64,000 bases of DNA from a gamma proteobacterium NOR5-3 (GTDB taxonomy: Bacteria; Pseudomonadota; Gammaproteobacteria; Pseudomonadales; Halieaceae). The translations under genes and the position numbers were made by a program. The first letter of the stretch is position 1, and each line of letters opens with the position of its first letter. The stretch spans positions 107,101-171,100 of the forward strand of contig DS999409.1 in assembly GCA_000158155.1 (NCBI GenBank), read 5' to 3'. Under the pieces are notes generated by a model. The model was not told where the DNA came from. It ran no database searches and worked only from the letters and a program-made list of their open reading frames with translations. Below are positions 52,349 to 60,703 of the stretch, in pieces.

Positions 52349-54199
52349 ATGCTACGAATACTCCCAAGCCTGCTGTTTTTGCTGCTCATCGGATGCAGTG
52401 ACAACAACGCTCCTCTGTCCGGCCCGCAGGAGGCGGCGGCGCCGCTTGACCCCACCGCGGCAGAAACGCTTCGTTTTAACACCTGGATCGACAACGAATA
52501 TCAGGTCGAGACGGACTTCAGTCCATTGAGTAAGACCCGGCGCGGTGACAAGAGTGCGAACGGTGAGCTGGACGATGTCTCGGAAGCTGCTTTGGCCAGG
52601 CAGCTGCAGTGGCGGCGTGACAGCGTAGCCCGTATGCAATCTGAGTTTCAGCGCGAGGCGCTTGACGAAGAGGCCCGGCGTTCCTGGGATCTTTGGGAGT
52701 ATCAGTTGGAGCGGGCGGAATGGAACCAACCCTTCCAGCGGCATCGATTTATTTTCGGTCGCAATGGGCCGCAGTCGCGTCTTCCCAACAGTCTGATTAA
52801 CTATCAGGACGTCGCCAGTGAGTCGGATATGCAGGATTACATCTCCCGGCTTCAGCAGTCAGGGCGGTACCTGCGACAATATCTGGTGCGGGCTCAGCTG
52901 GCGGCACAGGATGGCATCAGAGCTCCCTATTTTGACTACGAGCGCGCCATCTCGGAAATTGATCGTGTGATTACCGGCGCACCGTTTAGTGACGGGGATA
53001 GCTCTGCTCTGTGGAGTGATATTGGCGGCAAGCTCGCTGCTTTGCAGGAAGCGGGCGCCATTGACAGCGAGCGTGCAGACGAGTTGACCGAGGCTGCCCG
53101 CGCAGCGTTGCTGGGGGAATTTAAGCCCGCTTACGAAGAGATTCGCGCCTGGCTGGTTGCTGACTTTGCCAATGTGAGCGAGGAGGCCGAAGGTGCCTGG
53201 TCCCTGCCCAACGGAGAGGCCTACTACAATGCCAGGTTAGCCACCATGACGACGCTGCCACTGACTGCCGAGGAGATTCATCAGACCGGCATTCGGGAAG
53301 TGGCCCGCATTCAGGAAGAAATGGAGGACATCAAGCGCCAGGTGGGATTCGAAGGTTCGCTGCAGGAATTTTTCAACTTCCTGCGGGAAGACGATCAATT
53401 CTTTTTGCCCAACACCGATGAGGGTCGCCAGGCGTATCTCGATCTCGCGGACAAGCATCTTCAGGATATGTATGCGAAGTTGCCGGATTATTTTGGCATC
53501 CTGCCAAAGGCCGGGCTGCGTGTCCGGCGCGTAGAGGCTTTTCGTGAGCAGGCGGGCGGGGCGGCGCACTATGCCCGCGGCACGCCCGACGGCTCACGCC
53601 CCGGGACATTTTATGCGCACCTTGCTGACATGCGCGCTGTGGCGGTGAACCGGCTCGAGAACCTGTCGTATCACGAGGGGGTGCCGGGTCACCATATGCA
53701 GATTTCCATCCAGCAGGAGCTGGATAACATCCCGCAGTTCCGCGCTTATGGTCGGTACACCGCGTTCAGCGAGGGCTGGGGTCTGTATTCAGAGCTGCTG
53801 GGTAAAGAGATGGGCGGCTATGAAGATCCCTACGCAGACTTTGGCCGCTTATCGGGTGAAATCTGGCGCGCCGTGCGTCTGGTGGTGGACACTGGTATTC
53901 ACGCCAAAGGCTGGTCTGAAGACGAGGCCGTGCAATACGCGCTTGAAAATTCCTCACGTCCGGAACTGTCTGTACGCTCGGAGGTTCGGCGTTACTTCAA
54001 CAACCCGGGGCAGGCTACGGCGTATAAGATCGGCATGCTCAAGATTCAGGAATACCGCGCAAAGGCCGAGGCTGAACTCGGGGACGCATTCGACATTCGG
54101 GCCTTTCACGATGTGGTGTTGGGCTCTGGTCCACTGCCTATGCCCGTACTGGAGGCCAAGGTAGACACTTGGATCCAGTCGGTTCGTGATGCTGTTTAG
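52349..54199 (+). CDS. DUF885 lipoprotein (zinc peptidase-like)
   Basis: A 616-residue lipoprotein (SLLFLLLIGCSDN). The motif NLSYHEGVPGHHMQIS gives the HExxxHH-like zinc site of the DUF885 family, a large alpha-helical carboxypeptidase-like fold (M32-like). FSEGWGLYSELLGKEMG is the second family box with a third metal ligand. TAYKIGMLKIQEYR closes it. DUF885 proteins are likely exopeptidases acting on small peptides, here anchored to the envelope. The next gene's start overlaps or follows directly. Confidence 0.85.
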   Translation: MLRILPSLLFLLLIGCSDNNAPLSGPQEAAAPLDPTAAETLRFNTWIDNEYQVETDFSPLSKTRRGDKSANGELDDVSEAALARQLQWRRDSVARMQSEFQREALDEEARRSWDLWEYQLERAEWNQPFQRHRFIFGRNGPQSRLPNSLINYQDVASESDMQDYISRLQQSGRYLRQYLVRAQLAAQDGIRAPYFDYERAISEIDRVITGAPFSDGDSSALWSDIGGKLAALQEAGAIDSERADELTEAARAALLGEFKPAYEEIRAWLVADFANVSEEAEGAWSLPNGEAYYNARLATMTTLPLTAEEIHQTGIREVARIQEEMEDIKRQVGFEGSLQEFFNFLREDDQFFLPNTDEGRQAYLDLADKHLQDMYAKLPDYFGILPKAGLRVRRVEAFREQAGGAAHYARGTPDGSRPGTFYAHLADMRAVAVNRLENLSYHEGVPGHHMQISIQQELDNIPQFRAYGRYTAFSEGWGLYSELLGKEMGGYEDPYADFGRLSGEIWRAVRLVVDTGIHAKGWSEDEAVQYALENSSRPELSVRSEVRRYFNNPGQATAYKIGMLKIQEYRAKAEAELGDAFDIRAFHDVVLGSGPLPMPVLEAKVDTWIQSVRDAV

Positions 54200-54215
54200 T
54201 CCTGGTGCCTGGATC

Positions 54216-54998
54216 ATGTCGCTGCATAGCATTACCGAAAGCATCACCACGTCCGGGTCATTACTAACGACAGAAATTCCGACCGACTGGACTCAGGGTC
54301 GGACCGGCTACGGGGGGCTAACGGCAGCATTGTGCCTAAAGGCTGCCCAGCAGCTGGAACCGGAGCGGCCACTGCGCAGTGCGTTCATCGGGTTTGTGGG
54401 CCCGAGCTCGGGAGAGGTCACGGTGAACGCAGAAGTCGTGCGCGTGGGTCGCAATACCTCAAGCATTCGTTCAAGTCTAAGTAGTGCGCAGGGTCGCGGC
54501 GTCGAAGCATTGTTTACGTTCTCTGCCGCTCGCCCGAGCGTGCTGAATCAAGAAGGTCCTGCAGCGCCGATAGCGCCACCTCCGCCGGACACTCAGGCGC
54601 CCGGATATCGCGAAGGCGCACCTGAATTTACCCGTCACCTTGAATTTGTCTGGGCGAGCGACACCATTCCCTTCGCAAACTGCCGGAAGCCCCGCGTCAT
54701 GTCCTGGGTGAGACACCGCGACCCCGCCTCTCGAGACCATCCGCTGGCCCTGTTGTGCTTAGCGGATGCTTTACCCCCGGCTATCGCAACAACGCTGGAC
54801 GGCTTCTCGCCACTGTCATCCATGACATGGGTGGTCGATTTCTTTGATGACACTCCCACGACCGAAGATGGCTGGTGGCTTTTGGAGTCGCACTCGGATT
54901 TTGCAACCGGAGGCCACTCTAGCCAGGACATGACCATTTGGAATACCCGGGGCAAGTGCGTTGCCAAGGGTCGGCAAATGGTCACGGTGTTTGCGTGA
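54216..54998 (+). CDS. Acyl-CoA thioesterase-like protein (4HBT_3/TesB-type)
   Basis: A 260-residue double hot-dog protein. TGYGGLTAALCLKAAQQLEP and PLRSAFIGFVGPSSGEVTVNAE are the first hot-dog of TesB/4HBT_3 proteins, and SMTWVVDFFDDTP with WWLLESHSDFATGGHSSQDMTIW is the second, ending GKCVAKGRQMVTVFA. These act on acyl-CoAs of varied chain length. Start ATG 54216 lies 17 bp after the DUF885 stop; an in-frame start at 54186 would overlap it. No fatty-acid genes are adjacent. Confidence 0.83.
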   Translation: MSLHSITESITTSGSLLTTEIPTDWTQGRTGYGGLTAALCLKAAQQLEPERPLRSAFIGFVGPSSGEVTVNAEVVRVGRNTSSIRSSLSSAQGRGVEALFTFSAARPSVLNQEGPAAPIAPPPPDTQAPGYREGAPEFTRHLEFVWASDTIPFANCRKPRVMSWVRHRDPASRDHPLALLCLADALPPAIATTLDGFSPLSSMTWVVDFFDDTPTTEDGWWLLESHSDFATGGHSSQDMTIWNTRGKCVAKGRQMVTVFA

Positions 54999-55091
54999 GC
55001 GGATGGCGGATTGAACGCCTCTTGTAAAGACGTGCTGGCAGGTTTGCCGTGCTTCACCCCTTGAGCCTGGCCGCTGTGGAGCGGCCAGCCG

Positions 55092-55301
55092 TCAGTAGTA
55101 GGAGTTGGGCGACAGGTCGGGGTTGATCTCTCCGCCGACCTCATCAGGGTCGATGCCACAGTCCTGGAGTGCGGCACGCACGGTCTCGATGTGTTCGAGT
55201 ATCACCGTGTAGCGATCGCCATACTCATGTCGTGTGACCTCAATGGCCTGGGGCATGTAGGTGAAGGCGATTTTCAGGGCTTGCAGTTGCTGATCAGTCA
55301 T
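55092..55301 (-). CDS. Small conserved-looking protein, unknown
   Basis: A 69-residue protein: MTDQQLQALKIAFTYMPQAI, EVTRHEYGDRYTVILEHIET, VRAALQDCGIDPDEVGGEIN (three consecutive pieces). The composition and amphipathic helices look like a real protein, with an acidic C-terminal tail. A longer frame to 55319 exists. I do not recognise the family. It is a single gene, convergent with the thioesterase. Confidence 0.6.
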   Translation of the reverse strand: MTDQQLQALKIAFTYMPQAIEVTRHEYGDRYTVILEHIETVRAALQDCGIDPDEVGGEINPDLSPNSYY

Positions 55302-55420
55302 ACGGTCTCGCTTGTTCAAATGAAATACGGTGTAAGCCTACGCACACCGCACCAGCGCCGCCAGTCTTGCTGATACCAATAAGCGGGCTGCAGGTGGATG
55401 CTGGTGTAGGTTTAGTCTTT

Positions 55421-55867
55421 TTAGTCCTGCAAGCGCAGGCTCATCCACACGGAATCATCTTTCTGGAAGCCGGCTCTTTCATAAAAACGGCGAACCCTGG
55501 TGTTGTGTGCCTCGGTTTCAAGAAAGACGACTTTTAGCTCTCGGGAGCGGCAGTCTTCAAGAATTGACGAGATGGCAAGCGACCCCATGCCCTGCGCCCT
55601 GGAACGCAGATAAATCTCATCAATCAGTGCCTCCCGCCCGCCGGACTCGAGACTGTAGCCCCAGGTGACCACGGCGTAGCCGTCTGTGGGCTCACCGATT
55701 AGCCAGACGACGCCCTGGTCATCGCTTTCGAGCAGGGTGGGCAGGGCACTCTTTATTCGTCGCTCATCAAAAGTGTGACCGTCGATCGCACAAAATTCGC
55801 TGATCAGTACCAGCAGTGCCGGGAGGTCTTTGATGGTGGCGCGCTTGAGCACCGATGGACTGTTCAT
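55421..55867 (-). CDS. GNAT-family N-acetyltransferase
   Basis: A 148-residue acetyltransferase. Acetyl-CoA loop: LIDEIYLRSRAQGMGSLAISSIL (R-x-x-G-x-G/S type, RSRAQGMGS). LKVVFLETEAHNTRVRRFYERAGF carries the N-terminal helix-to-strand end (E..N...R.FYERAGF), the last signature of the family. Substrate (small molecule or protein amine) cannot be read. It lies alone between a small protein gene and a 490-bp gap. Confidence 0.85.
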   Translation of the reverse strand: MNSPSVLKRATIKDLPALLVLISEFCAIDGHTFDERRIKSALPTLLESDDQGVVWLIGEPTDGYAVVTWGYSLESGGREALIDEIYLRSRAQGMGSLAISSILEDCRSRELKVVFLETEAHNTRVRRFYERAGFQKDDSVWMSLRLQD

Positions 55868-56358
55868 TGCTGGGCTCCTTTAGCGGCTGGTGAAGTCAAT
55901 CTGCCCGGCCTGAACGCCGTGTAACGCTCATTATGCGGAATTTCGAAGCGCGGTTTAAGACCTATGGGTATTGGTATCGACCTATCTGTTCGAAGTGCCT
56001 GTTCAGAAATTCGATGGTGACCGTCGGCCAGTCCTGCTGGCGAAGAGCGATGACAAGGCGGCGCATGATCATGGTATGAGATTACACCAAATGAGAGAGG
56101 GTGGCCCCGGTAAGACTGGAGCCTACGGACCTTTTATTATGAGGATATGAAAGAGCCGATTGCTGATGACGTGGGGGCAGGTGATGCAAGGTCGGGAATT
56201 TTACGAACCTTTACCCTGCCGATCACCACACTATCCCTAAAAATGGCCTAAGTTCGTGCATGTAACAATTGCGCTATGGTTGGAGCTTCATTAACGTTGC
56301 GTGACTTTTTGGTAAACAGGGATTCAACGTCGAACTTCGCAAAAACATTATCTATTGG
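55868..56358. other. 491-bp intergenic region with gene and tRNA-like remnants
   Basis: No intact gene. On the minus strand a 36-codon frame (55962-56072) begins MIMRRLVIALRQQDWPTVTIEFL, like the N-terminus of DUF6090-type membrane proteins, but the membrane helix is missing. At 56101-56131 the sequence resembles the antisense of a tRNA T-arm and acceptor (see findings). The remainder is A/T-richer and probably holds the yihY promoter. Confidence 0.4.
55962..56072 (-). pseudogene. Possible DUF6090-type protein remnant
   Basis: The 36 residues start MIMRRLVIALRQQDWPTVTIEFL. Many bacterial DUF6090 proteins begin MILRRLTEHVRAQNW...VDFxIVVxGVFIG. Here the N-terminal amphipathic part is kept, but the following hydrophobic segment is replaced by NRHFEQIGRYQYP and a stop. 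It is probably a truncated gene or chance; there is no RBS of note. Confidence 0.3.
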
Positions 56359-57240
56359 GTGGATATACTCAAGCAGGCGGTGAAGGTCTGGCTCGAAAGC
56401 CATGCCTTTGCCAATGCGGGATCTCTGGCTTTCTTCACGCTCTTCTCTATTGCTCCCGTAATGATCGTGCTAGTCAGCGTTATCGGGGTCTTCTATGGGC
56501 AGGAGGCTGCCCAGGGTCAGATTGCGGCGCAGCTACAAGAGGTGGTGGGTCCCGATGCGGCGGAGACTGTGCAGAACGCTGTCGCTGCCTCCAGTCTGAA
56601 AGAGGGCGGTCTGGTAGCTACCCTGGCGGGCATCGCTGCGATGCTCCTTGGCGCGACGACGGTGTTTGGGCAAATGCAAAACTCCCTCAACGCGATATGG
56701 ACCGTCGCGCCAAAGCCCTCCAGAAACAGCATCCTGTTACTCATTCAAAAACGCCTGACCTCCCTGTCCATCGTGCTTGCTATAGGGTTTGTGATGTTGG
56801 TCTCGCTGTCCCTGAGCGTCGGTTTGCGATACGTGCTGCACAACGTTCAGGGTTGGTTGCCATGGTATGACGTGGCCTTTGGTTTTGCCGATATGCTCAC
56901 CTCGATTCTGATCACGTCCTTTCTCTTTGCAACCATCTTCAAGGTGCTCCCCGACGTTAAACTGAGTTGGCGCGATGTGGCCCTGGGGTCCCTGCTGACA
57001 GCCGTGCTCTTTACCTTTGGGCGCTCACTGATCTCCCTGTATCTTTCTTACACGGCAACGGCGTCTACCTATGGCGCGGCGGGATCTCTAGTTCTGTTGT
57101 TGCTATGGGTTAACTATTCGTCTTTGATACTGTTGTTTGGCGCTGCGTTCACCCGCGCGCATCTTGTCGCCCGGGGTCTGCCCATCCGCCCGCGCAGCGT
57201 AGCGGTGCGCATTCACCGGGAAATTATCGAGGACGATTAA
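56359..57240 (+). CDS. YihY/virulence factor BrkB family membrane protein
   Basis: A 293-residue protein with six hydrophobic segments. SLAFFTLFSIAPVMIVLVSV, GGLVATLAGIAAMLLGATTVFG, LPDVKLSWRDVALGSLLTAVLF and TYGAAGSLVLLLLWVNYSSLI are the YihY (UPF0761, PF03631) signatures. Function is unsettled; the family name from RNase BN was an error. It starts at GTG 56359. It is not an operon with the following DUF1499 gene, being 290 bp away. Confidence 0.87.
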   Translation: MDILKQAVKVWLESHAFANAGSLAFFTLFSIAPVMIVLVSVIGVFYGQEAAQGQIAAQLQEVVGPDAAETVQNAVAASSLKEGGLVATLAGIAAMLLGATTVFGQMQNSLNAIWTVAPKPSRNSILLLIQKRLTSLSIVLAIGFVMLVSLSLSVGLRYVLHNVQGWLPWYDVAFGFADMLTSILITSFLFATIFKVLPDVKLSWRDVALGSLLTAVLFTFGRSLISLYLSYTATASTYGAAGSLVLLLLWVNYSSLILLFGAAFTRAHLVARGLPIRPRSVAVRIHREIIEDD

Positions 57241-57535
57241 CGTTTTAAGACCTGGTGGTCACGTCTGAGTCGTCCCCGGGTCCTGCGCTGGCAGGTGAGT
57301 ACGGCTAGATCGACACACTACGCGTGTTCATCCATGGTGGTTGGGATGGCATTATCAATCGTGTTTCGTAAAAACCGGTCTCTCCCTCTCTCCCAGCCGA
57401 AGAATGCTAAACGATGTTCCAGCGCCGAATCCTCGAAACCCCTAACATGACAGTGGGGGAAGCTAGCGAAACGATGGCGATCGGAACCATTGCAGGGTAG
57501 GCTTCTTGCACTTTCACTGCATGGTTGCCCACGAC

Positions 57536-58252
57536 ATGGCGAAAATCTTCAGACGACTGGCAATAGGCGCTGCCCTATTAGCCGCTTTGCTTCTGCTCTT
57601 ATCCGGTCCCGGTACACGCTTTGGCCTATGGGAATACGGTACCGGTTTTTTAATGATGCGAATCGCGTTTTTTGTTGGTCTTGGCGCCTCGGCGCTGGCG
57701 CTGCTACTGCTGCTTGTTCCGAAGACCCGGGCTGCGGGACTCTCACCGCTTGCGATAGCGTTGGTGCTGGGTCTTGGCACTGCCTACCTGCCATGGAGCG
57801 GCGTACAAAAGGTACGTTCATTGCCCTTCATACACGACATCACTACCGATACTGCAAATCCACCTGCTTTTGTTGCAGTGCTGCCGCTGCGCGTCGATGC
57901 GCCGAACCCACCCCAGTACCTGGGCGAGGAAGTTGCATCCCAGCAGCGCGAAGCCTATCCGGACATTAAAACGCTAACGCTCGCGATGCCCGCAGACCAG
58001 ACATTTGCGCGGGCCCTTGAGGTGGTCGAGGCAATGGGTTGGGAGCTTGTGGCAAGTGAACCCGCTGATGGGAGAATCGAAGCGACGGAAACCACCTTCT
58101 GGTTTGGTTTCAAGGACGACGTGGTGATCAGGGTCGCAGGAACAGCTGACGGTAGTCGGTTGGATGTGCGCTCAAAGTCCCGGGTCGGCAAAAGTGACGT
58201 CGGCGCCAATGCAGAGCGGATCCGGAAATTCGTGAAAGCGTTGCAGGGCTGA
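57536..58252 (+). CDS. DUF1499 membrane protein
   Basis: The N-terminal 90 residues hold three hydrophobic helices (AIGAALLAALLLLLSGPG, IAFFVGLGASALALLLLLVP, SPLAIALVLGLGTAYLP). The C-terminal half (FIHDITTDTANPPAFVAVLP, LEVVEAMGWELVASEPADGR, IEATETTFWFGFKDDVVIRV, VRSKSRVGKSDVGANAERIR) is a soluble DUF1499 domain. Start is uncertain: ATG 57536 begins the amphipathic MAKIFRR part, ATG 57521 and TTG 57506 (with GGGTAGG upstream) are other options. Function unknown; DUF1499 is often next to cell-envelope genes. Confidence 0.78.
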   Translation: MAKIFRRLAIGAALLAALLLLLSGPGTRFGLWEYGTGFLMMRIAFFVGLGASALALLLLLVPKTRAAGLSPLAIALVLGLGTAYLPWSGVQKVRSLPFIHDITTDTANPPAFVAVLPLRVDAPNPPQYLGEEVASQQREAYPDIKTLTLAMPADQTFARALEVVEAMGWELVASEPADGRIEATETTFWFGFKDDVVIRVAGTADGSRLDVRSKSRVGKSDVGANAERIRKFVKALQG

Positions 58253-58275
58253 GGAGCGGGTCCTTTCGTGTGTTG

Positions 58276-58290
58276 GGTGTCGCCAAGCTA
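58276..58290 (+). repeat. IS6-element terminal inverted repeat, left-type (orphan or copy 1)
   Basis: GGTGTCGCCAAGCTA, 24 bp after the DUF1499 stop. It matches 12 of 15 bases with the left end at 62002 and 13 of 15 with the inverted copy ending at 62368. It is 1.07 kb before the transposase remnant at 59345, so it may be the left end of a copy into which or beside which the prenyltransferase gene now sits. Confidence 0.5.
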
Positions 58291-58421
58291 ACTGACGGAC
58301 GTAGTTAGAGTTCACGGGGCGGATGTCTGCTATCTGCCTGAGTTAACGTGGCAGAGAGCCCGTCGGGCCACCCGCGTATCACCAGAAACCTCCTATAATC
58401 GTCACGTTCATTAACCAGTAA

Positions 58422-59333
58422 GTGTTTGTCATGCTCAATCCATCCGTCGCCGCAACTCTCGGTCCCATGCGCGCCCCGTTTCTTCTTCTCGTGCCGGTGG
58501 TGGTGGGATTGGGCGCTGCGAGCGCGGTGTCGCAAGGTGTGGAGCTGAATCTTTCGGCGCTGGTGCTGACTTTTGTGGGCGCGCTCTCAGCCCATGTCGC
58601 AGTGAACGCGCTCAACGAGTACGAGGATTTTCGCAGCGGCCTGGATCTCATCACCGAACGCACGCCGTTTAGTGGTGGTACAGGAACGCTGCCGGCCTAT
58701 CCCGAGAAGGCGCACTACGCGCTGGTGGTCGGTATGCTGGCCGTCGCCTTGGTCGCGATTATTGGGTTGTGGCTCTGTGTAAGTCGTGGCTACGGTGTGC
58801 TGGTGCCGGGCGTGGTGGGTGTGGCAATCATTCTCGCCTATACGCGCTTTATAACCCGCTCGCCCCTACTTTGCCTTGTCGCTCCCGGTGTGGCCTTTGG
58901 TCCGCTTATGGTGATGGGAACAGACTACGTTCTCACGGGGACCTACAGTGAGGCCGGGGCGTACGCCTCGCTCCTGCCGTTGTTCCTGGTGAGCAATCTG
59001 CTGTTAATGAATCAGTTTCCTGACATTGAAGCTGACACCCGCGTGGGCCGCCGGCACCTCCTGATCCGGTATGGTACTGGTGTGGGTGTGACCACGTTTG
59101 GTGTGTTTCTTCTGGCGGCCTACGGGTCGGTGCTATTCGCCGTGGCCGCCGGTGTGCTGCCGGTCACTGCGCTTATTAGCTTGCTGACCCTGCCGATCGG
59201 CGTTCGTGTGTGGCAGGGGCTGCGGCGCCACGCCCATGACATTCCGTTGCTTTTGCCATACATGGGCCAGAATGTATTGCTTACGCTTCTCACGCCAACT
59301 TTGTTGGCGTTCGGCTTGCTGCTCGCGGTTTAG
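58422..59333 (+). CDS. UbiA-family prenyltransferase (MenA-like)
   Basis: A 303-residue polytopic enzyme. NALNEYEDFRSGLDLITER holds the first Asp-rich motif (NxxxDxxxxxD), and LLMNQFPDIEADTRVGRRHL the second (NxxPDxxxD). The about eight hydrophobic segments and PFSGGTGTLPAYPEKA fit the UbiA superfamily, nearest the 1,4-dihydroxy-2-naphthoate/MenA-like or related branch. It adds an isoprenoid to an aromatic ring. The start is GTG 58422 or ATG 58431. Its stop is 12 bp before the IS6 transposase remnant, and an IS-like terminal repeat lies upstream. Confidence 0.83.
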   Translation: MFVMLNPSVAATLGPMRAPFLLLVPVVVGLGAASAVSQGVELNLSALVLTFVGALSAHVAVNALNEYEDFRSGLDLITERTPFSGGTGTLPAYPEKAHYALVVGMLAVALVAIIGLWLCVSRGYGVLVPGVVGVAIILAYTRFITRSPLLCLVAPGVAFGPLMVMGTDYVLTGTYSEAGAYASLLPLFLVSNLLLMNQFPDIEADTRVGRRHLLIRYGTGVGVTTFGVFLLAAYGSVLFAVAAGVLPVTALISLLTLPIGVRVWQGLRRHAHDIPLLLPYMGQNVLLTLLTPTLLAFGLLLAV

Positions 59334-59344
59334 GCGCTGACCGC

Positions 59345-59778
59345 TCGAGATTATCAGCGACGGCGTCTGGCTCTACTATCGCTTCAATCTCAGTCATCGA
59401 GACATCGAAGATCTGCTGGCGGAGGCGGCATCACTGACAGCCGCGAATCAATCCGCCTGTGGTACCCAAAGCATTCTCTGCGCTCATGGGGCAAGCCCTG
59501 CATCGACTTATGCCCGATGTGATTCGCAGCACTGCACGGTATGGGAATAATCGGGCCGAGCTATTTCAGAGCCTGCCCCGCTTAACGGGTACGAGGCAAC
59601 CAAAGTCAGGGAGCGGGGAATGAGGCGCTTCAAATCAACGGGTCAGGCTCAGCACTACTTGAAAGCGCATGCAGCTGTCGCCAATTGGTTCAACCTTGGC
59701 AGGCACCAGATCGGAGCGAAACATCACCGGAATCTCAGGATGAGGGTGTTCAGTGCATGGACCAGGGCAGTTGCATGA
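59345..59778 (+). pseudogene. IS6-family transposase remnant, copy 1 (degenerate)
   Basis: Conceptual pieces in changing frames: IISDGVWLYYRFNLSHRDIEDLLAE, then GGITDSRESIRLWYPKHSL, then HRLMPDVIRSTARYGNNRAE, and finally ERGMRRFKSTGQAQHYL followed by KAHAAVANWFNLGRHQIGAK and VFSAWTRAVA (each shown in parts). They match the start, HTH part and end of an IS6-family TnpA. The central DDE catalytic region of about 100 residues is absent and there are at least two frameshifts. The N-terminal MNIYKRHRFPPD is missing at the 5' side, where it abuts ubiA. Confidence 0.8.
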
Positions 59779-59812
59779 GTCCAAAGGCTATCTCTCTTGA
59801 ACCTTGTGGAGT

Positions 59813-59827
59813 TAACTGGCCGGCACC
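59813..59827 (+). repeat. IS6-element terminal inverted repeat, right end of copy 1
   Basis: TAACTGGCCGGCACC, 35 bp after the transposase remnant stop. Its reverse complement GGTGCCGGCCAGTTA matches the other ends at 11-13 of 15 positions (13 with the right end of copy 2). The DsrE-like gene starts 68 bp further on, so this end is part of its upstream region. Confidence 0.5.
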
Positions 59828-59894
59828 CTATCTGGCGATGAATGGTATGCGCAGGCTAAAATCCCGAATCTTCAACTCATATAAGGAAGTACTC

Positions 59895-60368
59895 ATGCGG
59901 AAAAACAACTTTTTATTATTGGCGGTTTTGTTGCTCGGTTTCAGTGGTATATCGCAGGCTGAAGAGAAAAAGGCGGTGTATGACTTGACCTCGGGCGATG
60001 CCGAAAAGATTGAATCCCGGTTACTCGGCGGGATCAAACATATTGCTGAGTATTACAAACAGCGGGGAGATGAGTTTAAGGCTGTCGTCGCCATATCCGG
60101 TGATTCCTACCAGTACTTCGTCGAAGATATCGCCAACTCGCCTTTCAAGCATGATGCAGCACTCCTTGCTCATCAGAGAAAGCTGGCACCGTTGCTGAAG
60201 GAGTTGGCGGAAGATTATGGCGTTCGTTTTGATATGTGTGGTGGCGGTATGAAGGCTCGAAAGATCAAGCCTGAATCACTTTATTCCTTTGTGCATACTG
60301 ATAAGATAAAGCCGGTATATATGATTGATTGGCAGAACAAAGGCTATGCCTACATGCCCCTGCACTGA
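59895..60368 (+). CDS. Exported DsrE-family protein
   Basis: A 157-residue protein with a Sec signal (NNFLLLAVLLLGFSGISQAE) and AAGGAAG just before the ATG at 59895. AVVAISGDSYQYFVEDIANS and LAEDYGVRFDMCGGGMKARK are the DsrE/DsrF-like beta-alpha pattern, with a single cysteine in DMCGGGM at the place of the active-site Cys of sulfur-carrier proteins. It may bind or move sulfur in the periplasm. A longer frame from 59685 is the IS region read out of frame and is rejected. It lies between two IS6 remnants. Confidence 0.8.
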   Translation: MRKNNFLLLAVLLLGFSGISQAEEKKAVYDLTSGDAEKIESRLLGGIKHIAEYYKQRGDEFKAVVAISGDSYQYFVEDIANSPFKHDAALLAHQRKLAPLLKELAEDYGVRFDMCGGGMKARKIKPESLYSFVHTDKIKPVYMIDWQNKGYAYMPLH

Positions 60369-60703
60369 GCAATAAGATTCCACGGTCGGTTGGTGCATCT
60401 GCGGGCAATTCATGAAAATCAGGTCGATGGCGGGCCCGCTAGGATTTGAGCCTATGGTTTGTTGACTATGGTGGCTGCGACAAGGCTTGTTGATCTTGCA
60501 GCGAGCCGAAGGAGGCTAAGTCGTTGTCCGGCTACTGTCGTGAACCGGCTGCTGGGGTAGCTAATTAAGTCCTGTAGATAGATCCGGCAGGTTCCGTCGA
60601 AGAGCCCCAGAGCAGTCTCGGCTGGAGGTTATCCCGGACAACCCAATTCAAACTATCGCATTTATTCTGACAACACATTTTTTGAAAACGCTTGAGGGCA
60701 CCC
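60369..60703. other. 335-bp intergenic region between DsrE-like and M20 genes
   Basis: No open frame of merit. At 60427-60457 there is a stretch like the antisense of a tRNA T-arm (CTAGG-ATTTGAG-CCTAT) that also resembles 56101-56131. The rest has no repeat, hairpin or IS end that I can see. GAGGG at 60694-60698 is the probable ribosome-binding site of the following M20 gene. Confidence 0.4.

Noticed and set aside
59685..59894. N-terminal extension of the DsrE-like gene
   Set aside because: The extension is the IS6 right end read out of the transposase frame; a signal peptide and RBS begin at 59895.
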